A stretch of 64,000 bases of DNA, from NCBI GenBank assembly GCA_012719175.1, contig JAAYAX010000013.1, forward strand, positions 62,001-126,000, in the 5' to 3' direction. Positions within the stretch are counted from its first letter, which is position 1, and every line of letters begins with the position of its first letter. Made by a program: the position numbers and the translations under genes. The notes under the pieces are model-generated. The model was not told the origin of the DNA and did not search any database. It was given only the letters and a program-made list of their open reading frames with translations. Of this stretch, positions 7,057-15,283 are shown one piece after another. The stretch comes from Methanomassiliicoccus sp. (lineage in GTDB: Archaea > Thermoplasmatota > Thermoplasmata > Methanomassiliicoccales > Methanomassiliicoccaceae).

Positions 7057-8376
7057 CTACAGGCCCCGGAACGCGTGATCGAGTATGTCCATGGCCTCAT
7101 CTATGAAATCGTTTTCCACGATCAGCGGAGGTATGAAGCGGATCGCCGACCGGCCTGCTGGGAGGAGTATCAGACCTCTCTTGAAGCATTTCTCGATGAT
7201 CACGTCCCTTTCCCGGACCGCATGTTCCTTGGTACGCCGGTCCCTTACCAGCTCTATGGCCTGCATAAGCCCAAGGCCCCGCACGTCTCCGATGGTCTCA
7301 TGATGCTGCTGCAGCTCGAACAACCTCTGGTGCAGGTACGAGCCTACCCTGGCCGCGTTCTCCAATAACCTCTCAGTTTCCAGCACGTCCAGGGTGGCCA
7401 GGGCGGAGGCGCATGCCAGCAGGTTACCTCCAAAGGTGTTGGAGTGTGCCCCGGGCACCAGGTCCATGTGGGAAGGGAAGATGGCCGCCCCGATGGGCAG
7501 CCCCGAGCCCAGAGCCTTGGAGGTGCACACCACGTCCGGGACGACCCCGAAGTGCTCGATGGCCCACATCCTTCCGGTCCTTCCCATGCCTGCCTGCACC
7601 TCATCGTCCACGAGCAATATGCCGTTCTCCCTGCATATCCGGGACAGCTCCTTGACGAACGCCGCCGGGGGCACGATGTAGCCTCCCTCGCCCAGGACTG
7701 GCTCCAAGAACATGGCGGCCACCTCGTCCGGTGGGAGCAGGGTGGGGAAGTAGGTCTCCTCAATGATCTTGGCGCAGAGGGTACCGCACGAGCCTGGCTC
7801 TTGCTTGTAGGGACAACGGTAGCAGTCGGCGTAGGGGACGTGAGTGACCCCCGGAACCAGCGGAAAGAAGCGTGCCCTCTGCAACGTCTTACTGGACGTG
7901 AGGGACAGGGCGCCCATGGTCCTCCCATGGAAGCATCCCAGGAAGGCCAGGAACCTCTTCCTACCAGTATACCAGCGCGTGATCTTCATGGCCGCCTCCA
8001 CAGACTCCGCCCCGCTGTTGGTGAAGAAAACCTTCTTTTCTCCGCACCCCGGGGTGATCTCCGTCAGCTTCTTGGCCAGGGCGACCTGGGCATCATAGTA
8101 GAAATCAGTGCCCGCGAAGTGGAAGAGCCTGGAAGCCTGCTCCTGAACGGCCCTCACCACCTTGGGGTGGGAGTGGCCCACGTTCATTACCGATATGCCG
8201 CTGGCAAAATCAAGATAAGTGTTGCCGTCGACGTCCGTGACCTTTCCGCCCTCAGCGTGAGAGACGGCCACCGGGGACGCTTTGGTCGCGGTCGCTAGGT
8301 ACCTGTGGTCCGCGGCCACTATCTCTCTCGCCCTGGGCCCGGGCGGCTCCGTGAGTATGTTGGCGATCCTTCCCAT
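7057..8376 (-). CDS. Class III PLP aminotransferase (ornithine/4-aminobutyrate type)
   Basis: 439 residues, longer than the biosynthetic ArgD in the same window and closer to archaeal ornithine/GABA aminotransferases and broad-specificity amino-acid racemases (N-terminal PGPRAREIVAADHRY, insert CYRCPYKQEPGSCG). PLP features are present: TNSGAES phosphate loop, DDEVQAGMGRTG with the cofactor aspartate, and the Schiff-base lysine in TSKALGSGLPIG. It would transfer an omega-amino group to 2-oxoglutarate in the cytosol. A cupin gene follows seven bases downstream. The exact substrate (ornithine, GABA, lysine or racemisation of large amino acids) cannot be fixed from sequence. Confidence 0.85.
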   Translation of the reverse strand: MGRIANILTEPPGPRAREIVAADHRYLATATKASPVAVSHAEGGKVTDVDGNTYLDFASGISVMNVGHSHPKVVRAVQEQASRLFHFAGTDFYYDAQVALAKKLTEITPGCGEKKVFFTNSGAESVEAAMKITRWYTGRKRFLAFLGCFHGRTMGALSLTSSKTLQRARFFPLVPGVTHVPYADCYRCPYKQEPGSCGTLCAKIIEETYFPTLLPPDEVAAMFLEPVLGEGGYIVPPAAFVKELSRICRENGILLVDDEVQAGMGRTGRMWAIEHFGVVPDVVCTSKALGSGLPIGAAIFPSHMDLVPGAHSNTFGGNLLACASALATLDVLETERLLENAARVGSYLHQRLFELQQHHETIGDVRGLGLMQAIELVRDRRTKEHAVRERDVIIEKCFKRGLILLPAGRSAIRFIPPLIVENDFIDEAMDILDHAFRGL

Positions 8377-8491
8377 TTATCCACCGGAATTAGGATGGGC
8401 GACCTTGGTATTTTAACAGTGCAGCGGGAGGGGCGACGGGGCCGGACCTAATTACTAATAGTTATCTCGCCTCTTCGAACTCCGATCCCAG

Positions 8492-9655
8492 ATGAAAGGT
8501 CAGAGCTTCGGTCGCTTGTGGATAGTGGCGTTGGGCCTAATCGGCCTGTTCGTTCTAGCCACGGTGGTGGTCCCTGGCCTGACGAACCCGGGCCAGACCG
8601 GTAACAACAGGGATGCCGACGATCAGACGTCAGGGGAAGGGCTGAAGTTCAACGCCCCCACCACGACGCTGACCTCGCTCGTGAAGACCGTGGGCGAGTC
8701 GGTGGACTTCACAGTGAGCGCGTCACCGGTCTCTGCCACCACCGGCAAGGGCGGGGATTTTGCTTGGGTGATAGTTATGGACGGCACCGACATCAGGAAC
8801 GGAGCGGCGATCCTCACGTTCGAGCAGCAACTGGTCCTGTGGTACCCCGGTGAGGGTACATCGGCCATCGGGATGGGGCCTCGTTTCACGCAAGGCGCTG
8901 GTGCTGCCTCCATGAACGTTACCGCGTCCTTCAACCTCACTATGATCTCCACGGGAAGTTACACGTTCCGCATCTGGCTAGCTGATGCCAGTGATCTTCC
9001 GATGACGGACCTGGGGAACCTGACGGCGGTCAGCCCGGCTCGTTGGGTCAGCTTCGAGGTCGACCCGGCCTCCAACCCCACGATCGAGCTGACCCAGACC
9101 CTCAGCTTCCCTTCCGGCAGCGTGGGCCTGAGCACTTGGTCCCCGGCTAGCATGACCGACCAGGTAGCGACAGGCGGTGGTTGGACCGGCACCGTGGTGG
9201 ACTACCTGGCGATATCCAAGGCAGGGATCGGCAGCGTCGATGTCCAAGTTAGGGTGCCTACCTCCACAGGGTACTACTTCCTCAGCTGGAGGGATACCGG
9301 CGACCGCCTCGTGGGAGAGCTCGCCAGGACCCCGTTGTCCGCGGTCGCCTCGGCGGAGGGGGCACGGAACTGGTCCATCGGCTTTGACCTGTACTTCGTC
9401 ACCAGCGGCAGCTACACCGTCGAGACCTGGGCAGCGGAGCTGTCCACCGGCAGCATTCTGAGCCAGATCAATACTGCCAACATCTTGGCCGATAGCGGCA
9501 CCGTTCCAGGGAACGGCCTACAGGTGATCGAAGGTACAGGCGGGAATGATGATTTAGACCCATACGATGGCCTCGTGGGGAGCATTGATGGAACAACTGA
9601 CATGATCATGCCCATCGATGATTATTCCAACCTTACCAAGATCGAGGACGGATAG
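8492..9655 (+). CDS. Exported protein with N-terminal anchor, unknown function
   Basis: 387 residues. A basic N-terminus and one hydrophobic helix (about residues 9-30, LWIVALGLIGLFVLATVVV) form a signal anchor, then a linker rich in N, D, Q and G, then a beta-rich region of Thr/Ser-rich strands (about 50-380) that appears to hold two related halves, each with a Phe-Trp-rich core (GSYTFRIWLADAS and GSYTVETWAAELS). The repeated GSYT-x-W pattern suggests an internal duplication. No C-terminal anchor. No family recognised; a pseudoperiplasmic or S-layer associated role is a guess. Confidence 0.7.
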   Translation: MKGQSFGRLWIVALGLIGLFVLATVVVPGLTNPGQTGNNRDADDQTSGEGLKFNAPTTTLTSLVKTVGESVDFTVSASPVSATTGKGGDFAWVIVMDGTDIRNGAAILTFEQQLVLWYPGEGTSAIGMGPRFTQGAGAASMNVTASFNLTMISTGSYTFRIWLADASDLPMTDLGNLTAVSPARWVSFEVDPASNPTIELTQTLSFPSGSVGLSTWSPASMTDQVATGGGWTGTVVDYLAISKAGIGSVDVQVRVPTSTGYYFLSWRDTGDRLVGELARTPLSAVASAEGARNWSIGFDLYFVTSGSYTVETWAAELSTGSILSQINTANILADSGTVPGNGLQVIEGTGGNDDLDPYDGLVGSIDGTTDMIMPIDDYSNLTKIEDG

Positions 9656-9691
9656 ACGATATTCCCTGGAGAAGGTGCCCAGGAGACTCCA

Positions 9692-10375
9692 TCAATCCTC
9701 GGGGTTCAGCTTCTCCGCGGACTCGATGCACTTTGACAGAATGGAGTATGCCTGCATCATGTCAGCCTCGTTTACTATGAAGATGGTGTCGGTAAAGACG
9801 CTCACCGATTCCAGCACGTTGATGCCACCATCCGCGAGGTTGTTCGCGAGGAAGGCGAACACCCCACTGGTCTCAGTGATCCTCTCCGGGGAGCGGACCG
9901 ATATCTCCACTAGATCGGTGCGTATCTTCAACACGTTCTCCGGCCCCACCGCGTTCACCACCTCGTTCTGCAGCTTCTCGTCGGCGATGATGGTGATGGC
10001 GTGGGTACCCTGGATGATCTGCATGATGGTCTTCTCGTTGAAGAGCCTCTTGAGGACCGCCTCCAGGCGGTGGAGCACCGTCCAATCGTTCTTGGCGGTG
10101 ATGATGGCGATCTTCGTCTTCAGCTCCAGGCGGGAGTTGCGCAGTACCTTCAGTATCTCCTTCTCATGGTCACGCCGGCCTAACTTTACGGCGTAGCGGC
10201 GACAGGCGATCATCACCGCCTCCTCGTTGGCGATGGAGAGCTCCTTCATGATCATCCTGGCCAACGACGAGTAGTTGATGAGGTCCTTGGAAATGCAGTC
10301 CTTGACACTGGGATGAGCATCGATATAGATGCGGGTCCGCTCGGCGATGCTCTCCTTTTGCACTTCCTTCTTCAT
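9692..10375 (-). CDS. ACT-domain regulatory protein
   Basis: About 227 residues from the ATG at 10375, which has an AGGA just upstream and a box A (about 10402-10413) at leaderless distance; a TTG 18 bases further is less likely. The N-terminal helical part (about 1-90) includes LINYSSLARMIMKEL and a possible helix-turn-helix. The rest resembles paired ACT folds as in aspartate kinase C-termini (ETSGVFAFLANNLADGGINVLES, with the binding-loop glycine). Such stand-alone ACT proteins sense amino acids. It lies leftward of the arginine operon, so an amino-acid-sensing regulator is plausible but not shown. Confidence 0.7.
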   Translation of the reverse strand: MKKEVQKESIAERTRIYIDAHPSVKDCISKDLINYSSLARMIMKELSIANEEAVMIACRRYAVKLGRRDHEKEILKVLRNSRLELKTKIAIITAKNDWTVLHRLEAVLKRLFNEKTIMQIIQGTHAITIIADEKLQNEVVNAVGPENVLKIRTDLVEISVRSPERITETSGVFAFLANNLADGGINVLESVSVFTDTIFIVNEADMMQAYSILSKCIESAEKLNPED

Positions 10376-10467
10376 GTTCCTGTCAAATAACAAGGGACAG
10401 TATAAAATTTATCACTCAGACATAGCCTGGAATGCCTCCTCATCGAGGGACAAGAAGGCCCTGAGCC

Positions 10468-10758
10468 TTACCAGGGGCGGGTCAGGAGGTAGGCGGCCAG
10501 GAGAATGTGCAGAAGCGCGAAGAGGTAGACCAGGAGGAACTTGTTCTTCCTGGTCTTGTGGCGGAAGCTGCGCATGGCCACCAGGGCCCCGAAGGGTCCG
10601 ATGAGGGCAACCAACAACAACGTCCTCTCAGGCACCCTCCGCAGCATCCTGGATGCGGCCTTCTTGTCCGCGTAGTAGATGACCAGGGCGGCAACGTTGG
10701 CCATCAGGTAAACTCCCAGGATCCACAGTATGTCCCAGCCCGCGCTCACCGACACCAC
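10468..10758 (-). CDS. DUF1294-family small membrane protein
   Basis: 96 residues with a GTG start. Three hydrophobic segments surround the family motif DKKAASRMLRRVPERTLLLVALIG and the conserved RHKTRKNKF stretch, both hallmarks of DUF1294 proteins. Family function is unknown. It starts 16 bases after argD on the same strand, so it may be co-transcribed with the arginine genes, although no metabolic link is known. Confidence 0.85.
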   Translation of the reverse strand: MVSVSAGWDILWILGVYLMANVAALVIYYADKKAASRMLRRVPERTLLLVALIGPFGALVAMRSFRHKTRKNKFLLVYLFALLHILLAAYLLTRPW

Positions 10759-10774
10759 CCTGGATTCATCCTCA

Positions 10775-11953
10775 TCACCGGTCCTGGAAGGCCTTCAGGA
10801 CATCGTTGGTCTTGGAGACGGAGTCGTCGCTGACGATAAGGGGCGGCACCATCCTCACGATCTTCCCTCCTGTCACGTTCACCAGTATCCCTTCGCCAAG
10901 CGCGTACTCCTGGAAGTGCTTGGCCTCCTCACCCATCTCCAGACCGATCATGAGGCCCTTTCCCCGAACCTCCTTGATGAGTCCGCCACCCACAGCAAGG
11001 CTGCGAAGCTCCTGCGACCACCTCTCGCCAAGGGACGCGGACCTGTCCACCAGGCCCTCTTCCTTGATGGTCTCGATGACCGTCCTGGCTACCGCGCAGG
11101 CCAGGGGATTGCCGCCGAAGGTGGTGCCATGCGCACCCGGCTTGAACGTGGCAGCGAGCTCACAGGTGGTGAGGCAGGCTCCTATGGGGAAGCCTCCCCC
11201 CAATGCCTTGGCCAGGGTCACAATGTCCGGGACCACGCCCATATGCTGGAACCCGAACCAATTACCAGTGCGGCCTATCCCTGTCTGAACCTCGTCCACT
11301 ATGAACAGGCTGCCGCGCTCATCGCAGAGGTCCCGGGCCGTCCTGAAGAACTCCTCCTTGGCCGCCACTATCCCGCCCTCTCCCTGGATGGGCTCACAGA
11401 TGAAGGCCGCGGTGTCACGCGTTATCGCCGACTTCAGCTGCTCCACGCTGTTGAAGTCGATGAAGTCGAAGGCCTTGGAGACCAGGGGCTCGAAGCCGGA
11501 TTGGTATTTCACCTGACCGGTGGCCGAGAGAGGTATCATGGTTCGGCCGTGGAAGGAGTTCTTGGTGGACACGATGCGGGCGCGTCCCGTAGCCTTCACG
11601 GCCAGCTTGAGCGCGGCCTCGTTGGCCTCCGTCCCGCTGTTGCAGAAGAAGGAGACCTTCAGGGGAGAGGGGGACACGGAGGCCAGCGCTTCCGCGGCCT
11701 CGGCCTGTTCCCTGACAAGATAGAGGTTGGACACGTGCATCATGCGCCCTGCCTGCTCGCTCACCGTCCTTACCAGAGATGGATGGGCATAGCCGAGCAC
11801 GTTTACGGCGATGCCTGCCACCAGATCGATGTACCTCTTACCGTCCAGATCATAGAGGAACTCCTTCTCCCCATGATCGAAACATAGGTCCTGGCGCCCA
11901 TAGTTCTGGAACAGGAACTGATGGTCCAGTTCCCTCACCTTTTCTTTGTCCAT
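10775..11953 (-). CDS. argD: Acetylornithine aminotransferase
   Basis: 392 residues, the usual ArgD length. PLP motifs are complete: CNSGTEANEAA, FIVDEVQTGIGRTG, and the lysine in TLAKALGGGFPIGA. It converts N-acetylglutamate semialdehyde to N-acetylornithine using glutamate. It is the fourth gene of argC-J-B-D, starting three bases after argB, and context settles the name against the other class III aminotransferase at 7057-8376. In many archaea ArgD also serves the lysine pathway; no LysW-type genes are seen here. Confidence 0.95.
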   Translation of the reverse strand: MDKEKVRELDHQFLFQNYGRQDLCFDHGEKEFLYDLDGKRYIDLVAGIAVNVLGYAHPSLVRTVSEQAGRMMHVSNLYLVREQAEAAEALASVSPSPLKVSFFCNSGTEANEAALKLAVKATGRARIVSTKNSFHGRTMIPLSATGQVKYQSGFEPLVSKAFDFIDFNSVEQLKSAITRDTAAFICEPIQGEGGIVAAKEEFFRTARDLCDERGSLFIVDEVQTGIGRTGNWFGFQHMGVVPDIVTLAKALGGGFPIGACLTTCELAATFKPGAHGTTFGGNPLACAVARTVIETIKEEGLVDRSASLGERWSQELRSLAVGGGLIKEVRGKGLMIGLEMGEEAKHFQEYALGEGILVNVTGGKIVRMVPPLIVSDDSVSKTNDVLKAFQDR

Positions 11954-11956
11954 CTT

Positions 11957-12811
11957 TCATCCCACAGTTATCATGGTGCCGCTGTCCTGACCATCCACCA
12001 GCCTCCTGATCAGGGAGTGCGGCTCCTTCCCGTTCAACATGTAAACTGTACCCACGCCGTTGAGGAGCGCGGTGCGGCAGGCCTCCACCTTCGGCACCAT
12101 GCCTCCGGTGATCACCCCGGCATCGATAAGGCGGTCGATCTCCGAGAGTGTTGTGGAAGGTATATGCTCCTTGCTTCCCTCACCTCCGCGCAGTATTCCG
12201 GGTACATCGGTCACCAGGACCATCTCCGTTGCCCCCACTGCCCTGGCCACGTGGGCGGCCACCGTATCGGCGTTCACGTTCAGGGCGCTGCCGTGCTCAT
12301 CGGCACAGATGGGGTATATGACCGGGACGGTATTGCGGCCCATCAGCTCCTCCATGAAGGTAGGGTCGATGTGTGAGACCTCCCCTACACTGCCTAGATC
12401 GACATGCACCTCATGTCCGCTCTCGTCTTCCGTCCTCACCGGAGGCATCTTCTGAGCGATCACCGTGCCCTTCTCGGCCCCGGCCATACCGTGCGCTCCC
12501 ACCCCGGCCCGGGTCAAGGCTTGAACCACCTGAGCGTTGATCCTGGAGAGCACCTCCGCGGCCACCTGCAAGGCGTCGTCGTCGGTCACCCTGAGCCCGG
12601 ACACCTTCTTCACACTGAGTCCGCGCCTCTCCATCTCCTGGGATATCTCCGGGCCGCCGCCGTGGACCAGCACCGGTTGGAACCCCGCGGAAAGTAGAGA
12701 GGATATGTCCTGGCCGAAGCGCTCTAGGTCCCCTTCGCCGCTGAGGGCGTTGCCGCCGAACTTGACCAAGACACGGCGTCCGCTATCAACCTGAACTTGA
12801 TCCATGCGCAT
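11957..12811 (-). CDS. argB: Acetylglutamate kinase
   Basis: About 284 residues from ATG at 12811 (a GTG lies one codon earlier and another ATG nine bases later). The amino-acid kinase fold is clear: VLVKFGGNAL, VLVHGGGPEIS, and ISRINAQVVQ. It phosphorylates N-acetylglutamate as the second step of arginine synthesis. It begins next to the argJ stop codon and ends three bases before argD, so the four genes form one operon. The N-terminal extension found in arginine-inhibited bacterial enzymes is absent. Confidence 0.95.
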   Translation of the reverse strand: MRMDQVQVDSGRRVLVKFGGNALSGEGDLERFGQDISSLLSAGFQPVLVHGGGPEISQEMERRGLSVKKVSGLRVTDDDALQVAAEVLSRINAQVVQALTRAGVGAHGMAGAEKGTVIAQKMPPVRTEDESGHEVHVDLGSVGEVSHIDPTFMEELMGRNTVPVIYPICADEHGSALNVNADTVAAHVARAVGATEMVLVTDVPGILRGGEGSKEHIPSTTLSEIDRLIDAGVITGGMVPKVEACRTALLNGVGTVYMLNGKEPHSLIRRLVDGQDSGTMITVG

Positions 12812-12814
12812 CAC

Positions 12815-14041
12815 TCAGGTGGTATACTCGGCGTTTATCTTGACGTACTCGTAGGTCAGATCGCAACCCCAAGCCTCAGCCGCTCCGTTGCCCACACCCA
12901 GGTCCAAGTGCATGGATATGTTGTGTTCCGACAGGAGCTTGCGGGCTATGACCTCCTCCTCGGAGCAAGGCTTCACCTGCGGAACCCCGCCTTCGAAGAG
13001 GATGACCTCCTCACCGTTGCTGCCGATGGTCAGGCGAACCTTGTCGATGTTGAACTCGCTGCCGGAGTTGCCCATAGCGGCCAGTACCCTCCCGAAGTTG
13101 GGATCGGCCCCGAATATGGCCGTCTTCACCAGGCTGGAGGATATTATCCAGCGCCCGGTGGTCCTGGCCTCCTTGTCCGACTTTGCGCCGGTCACTTTAA
13201 GCTCGATGAGCTTGGTGGCCCCCTCGCCATCCAGCACCACCTGCTTGGCCAGGGACTGCGATACATAGAGGACGGCGTCCCAGAAATCATGGTTGTCGTC
13301 GACGGGCTTACCGCCCGCGGCGCCGTTAGCCATCAGCACCGAGATGTCGTTGGTGCTCTGGTCGCCGTCGACGTTAATCATGTTGAAGCTCTTGTTGATG
13401 CATTCCTGCCACTTCCACTCCGGAGGCTTGCTGAGCACCGCATCGGTGGTGATGAAGCTCAAAGTGGTGGCATGCTTGGTCCTCATGGACGGTGATATCA
13501 TCCCCGATCCCTTGGCCATCCCCGCGATGGTGACCACGGTCCCATCCTTGAGGGTGACCTGGCAGGCGGCCTCCTTGATCGTCTTGTCGGTGGTCAGGAT
13601 GGCCATGTTGGCGCGATGGTCGTACTCCCTGCCGGAGCCGAGCTTCCCCGAGATGTTCCTTATCCCCTGGTCCAGCTTGTCCATGGGGAGGTAGCGGCCG
13701 ATCACGCCGGTGGAGGCCACCCCTACCAGCTGAGGATGTATGCCCAGGGCCGTGGCTGCCGTGTCCGACATGGCCATGGCGTCCTTCATGCCCTGAGGGC
13801 CGGTGATGGCGTTGGCATTACCGCTGTTGACGACAAAGGCCTGGATCTTGTCGGTGTGACGCTGGATCATGAGCTCTATGGGCGCCGCCCTCATCTTGTT
13901 CTGAGTGTACGCACAAGCGGCGATGGCCGGCCTTTCCGAGTACAGCATCGCCAGGTCCAGCCTCTCCCTCTTGATCCCGCAGTGGATCCCTTCCGCCTTG
14001 AAGCCCTTGGGGGTGGTTACCCCGCCATCGATAATTTTCAT
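12815..14041 (-). CDS. argJ: Bifunctional ornithine acetyltransferase / N-acetylglutamate synthase
   Basis: 408 residues. ArgJ recycles the acetyl group from N-acetylornithine to glutamate; members cleave themselves before a catalytic threonine. The upstream motif KGSGMISPSM is present and the threonine appears in HATTLSF, but four residues (RTKH) sit between these two parts compared with the usual PNMATML pattern. The C-terminal half keeps NDISVLMANG and IKLNAEYTT-like ending (VKINAEYTT). With ArgJ present, the cyclic acetyl pathway is used, so no separate ArgA/ArgE is required. Operon position second after argC. Confidence 0.93.
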   Translation of the reverse strand: MKIIDGGVTTPKGFKAEGIHCGIKRERLDLAMLYSERPAIAACAYTQNKMRAAPIELMIQRHTDKIQAFVVNSGNANAITGPQGMKDAMAMSDTAATALGIHPQLVGVASTGVIGRYLPMDKLDQGIRNISGKLGSGREYDHRANMAILTTDKTIKEAACQVTLKDGTVVTIAGMAKGSGMISPSMRTKHATTLSFITTDAVLSKPPEWKWQECINKSFNMINVDGDQSTNDISVLMANGAAGGKPVDDNHDFWDAVLYVSQSLAKQVVLDGEGATKLIELKVTGAKSDKEARTTGRWIISSSLVKTAIFGADPNFGRVLAAMGNSGSEFNIDKVRLTIGSNGEEVILFEGGVPQVKPCSEEEVIARKLLSEHNISMHLDLGVGNGAAEAWGCDLTYEYVKINAEYTT

Positions 14042-14044
14042 CTC

Positions 14045-15064
14045 CTACACTCCTAGTCCTGGGAAATCGAGACCTACGGTCTCATCCATGCCGAACATTA
14101 TGTTCGCGTTCTGCACCGCCTGGCCGGACGCGCCCTTGACCAGGTTGTCCAGCGCGCCCATCACCACCACGGTGCCCATGTCGGCCTTCTCCGCACCGAC
14201 CTCCACAAAGTTGGATGCCAACGTGGAGGGGATGGAGGGAACGGCCACCCTCCGGACGAACCTGCGCCCGGAGTAGTATTTTTCGTAGAGCGCCTGCAAT
14301 TCGTCCTTGCTTTTATCCTTTTTCAAAGTAACATAGCTCGTCGTGAGCATTCCGCGTATGATCGGCAGCAGGTGAGGCGTGAACACGACGCCTACACCAG
14401 AACCGGCAACATCGCTGAGGGTCTCGCTTATCTCCACGGTGTGGCGGTGGCCCACTATCTTGTACGGGGTGATGGTGGCCCCGCAGTTGGGGTGGTGGGT
14501 CGCCTTGGTGGTCTCCGCCCCGGCGCCGGAGGTCCCGCTCTTGGCGTCTATTATCACCTTCTCATCCACCTGGCCACTCGCGAGCAGGGGAGCGAGGGAG
14601 AGCACGGAGCAGGTCGGATAGCAGCCCGGGTTGGCGACCAGGTCGGCACGGGCGATGCGCTCGCGGTATAGCTCGGTCATTCCGTAAACGGCCTTTGACA
14701 GCCCTTCCGGATCGCTGTGGGGGTGGCCGTACCACTTCTCATAGACCTCAGGGCTAGAGAGGCGATAGTCGCCGCTAAGATCGATGACCTTTACACCCCT
14801 GGACAGTAGGTCGGGGGCTATGGCCATGGAAGCCCCGTGGGGAGTGGCCAGGAAGGCCAGGTCCAGGTCGGCGTCCTCGTTCAGCTGGGCCTCGAAGGAG
14901 AGGTCGGTGAAACCCTGGAGGGACGGAAGGACCTTGGCCACGGGCATGCCGGCGTTCTGCCTAGAGGTTATCGCTTCCAGACTGATCTGGGGATGGCGGC
15001 ATAGTATGCGTCCAAGCTCGGCCCCAGTGTATCCGGAGCCTCCCACGATTGCGGCCTTTATCAT
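14045..15064 (-). CDS. argC: N-acetyl-gamma-glutamyl-phosphate reductase
   Basis: About 339 residues from the ATG at 15064, which gives the usual MIKAAIVGGSGYTGAEL Rossmann start and has AGGT nine bases upstream; an ATG 15 bases earlier is possible. The catalytic cysteine lies in NPGCYPT and the later histidine region in HRHTVEI. It reduces acetylglutamyl phosphate with NADPH. It is first in argC-J-B-D, and its promoter (box A TTTTTATC on the minus strand, about 15099-15106) faces that of argG. Confidence 0.95.
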   Translation of the reverse strand: MIKAAIVGGSGYTGAELGRILCRHPQISLEAITSRQNAGMPVAKVLPSLQGFTDLSFEAQLNEDADLDLAFLATPHGASMAIAPDLLSRGVKVIDLSGDYRLSSPEVYEKWYGHPHSDPEGLSKAVYGMTELYRERIARADLVANPGCYPTCSVLSLAPLLASGQVDEKVIIDAKSGTSGAGAETTKATHHPNCGATITPYKIVGHRHTVEISETLSDVAGSGVGVVFTPHLLPIIRGMLTTSYVTLKKDKSKDELQALYEKYYSGRRFVRRVAVPSIPSTLASNFVEVGAEKADMGTVVVMGALDNLVKGASGQAVQNANIMFGMDETVGLDFPGLGV

Positions 15065-15246
15065 TCCATTTGACCTCATGCGCTTTTAAGGTCCGATGAT
15101 AAAAAGGTACAAGTATTAAGCATGATGACCCAAATGAGACAATCGTGTCCCTCACTGTTGCAAAAGGGACTATCTGGCTCTGGGGATTTCTGCCATGTCC
15201 GGTAAGAGACTCCTATGAGTAGGTTTGTCGGAGTTCGGCCAACAAG

Positions 15247-15257
15247 CCTTTATAATG
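15247..15257 (+). promoter_or_regulatory. Box A promoter of argG
   Basis: CTTTATAAT lies 28-35 bases before the ATG at 15284, so transcription should begin at or just before that codon. This leaderless arrangement decides the argG start against a longer frame beginning at 15215, which overlaps the box. The 200-base argC-argG gap also holds small inverted repeats (for example CCTA-TGAG-TAGG near 15212) that could bind an arginine regulator. Confidence 0.6.
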
Positions 15258-15283
15258 TGTCCAATCTCAGCAGCACGATCCCA

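Noticed and set aside
10730-11887. Long plus-strand open frame opposite argD
   Set aside because: No conserved motif or ribosome site, and argD on the other strand is unambiguous.
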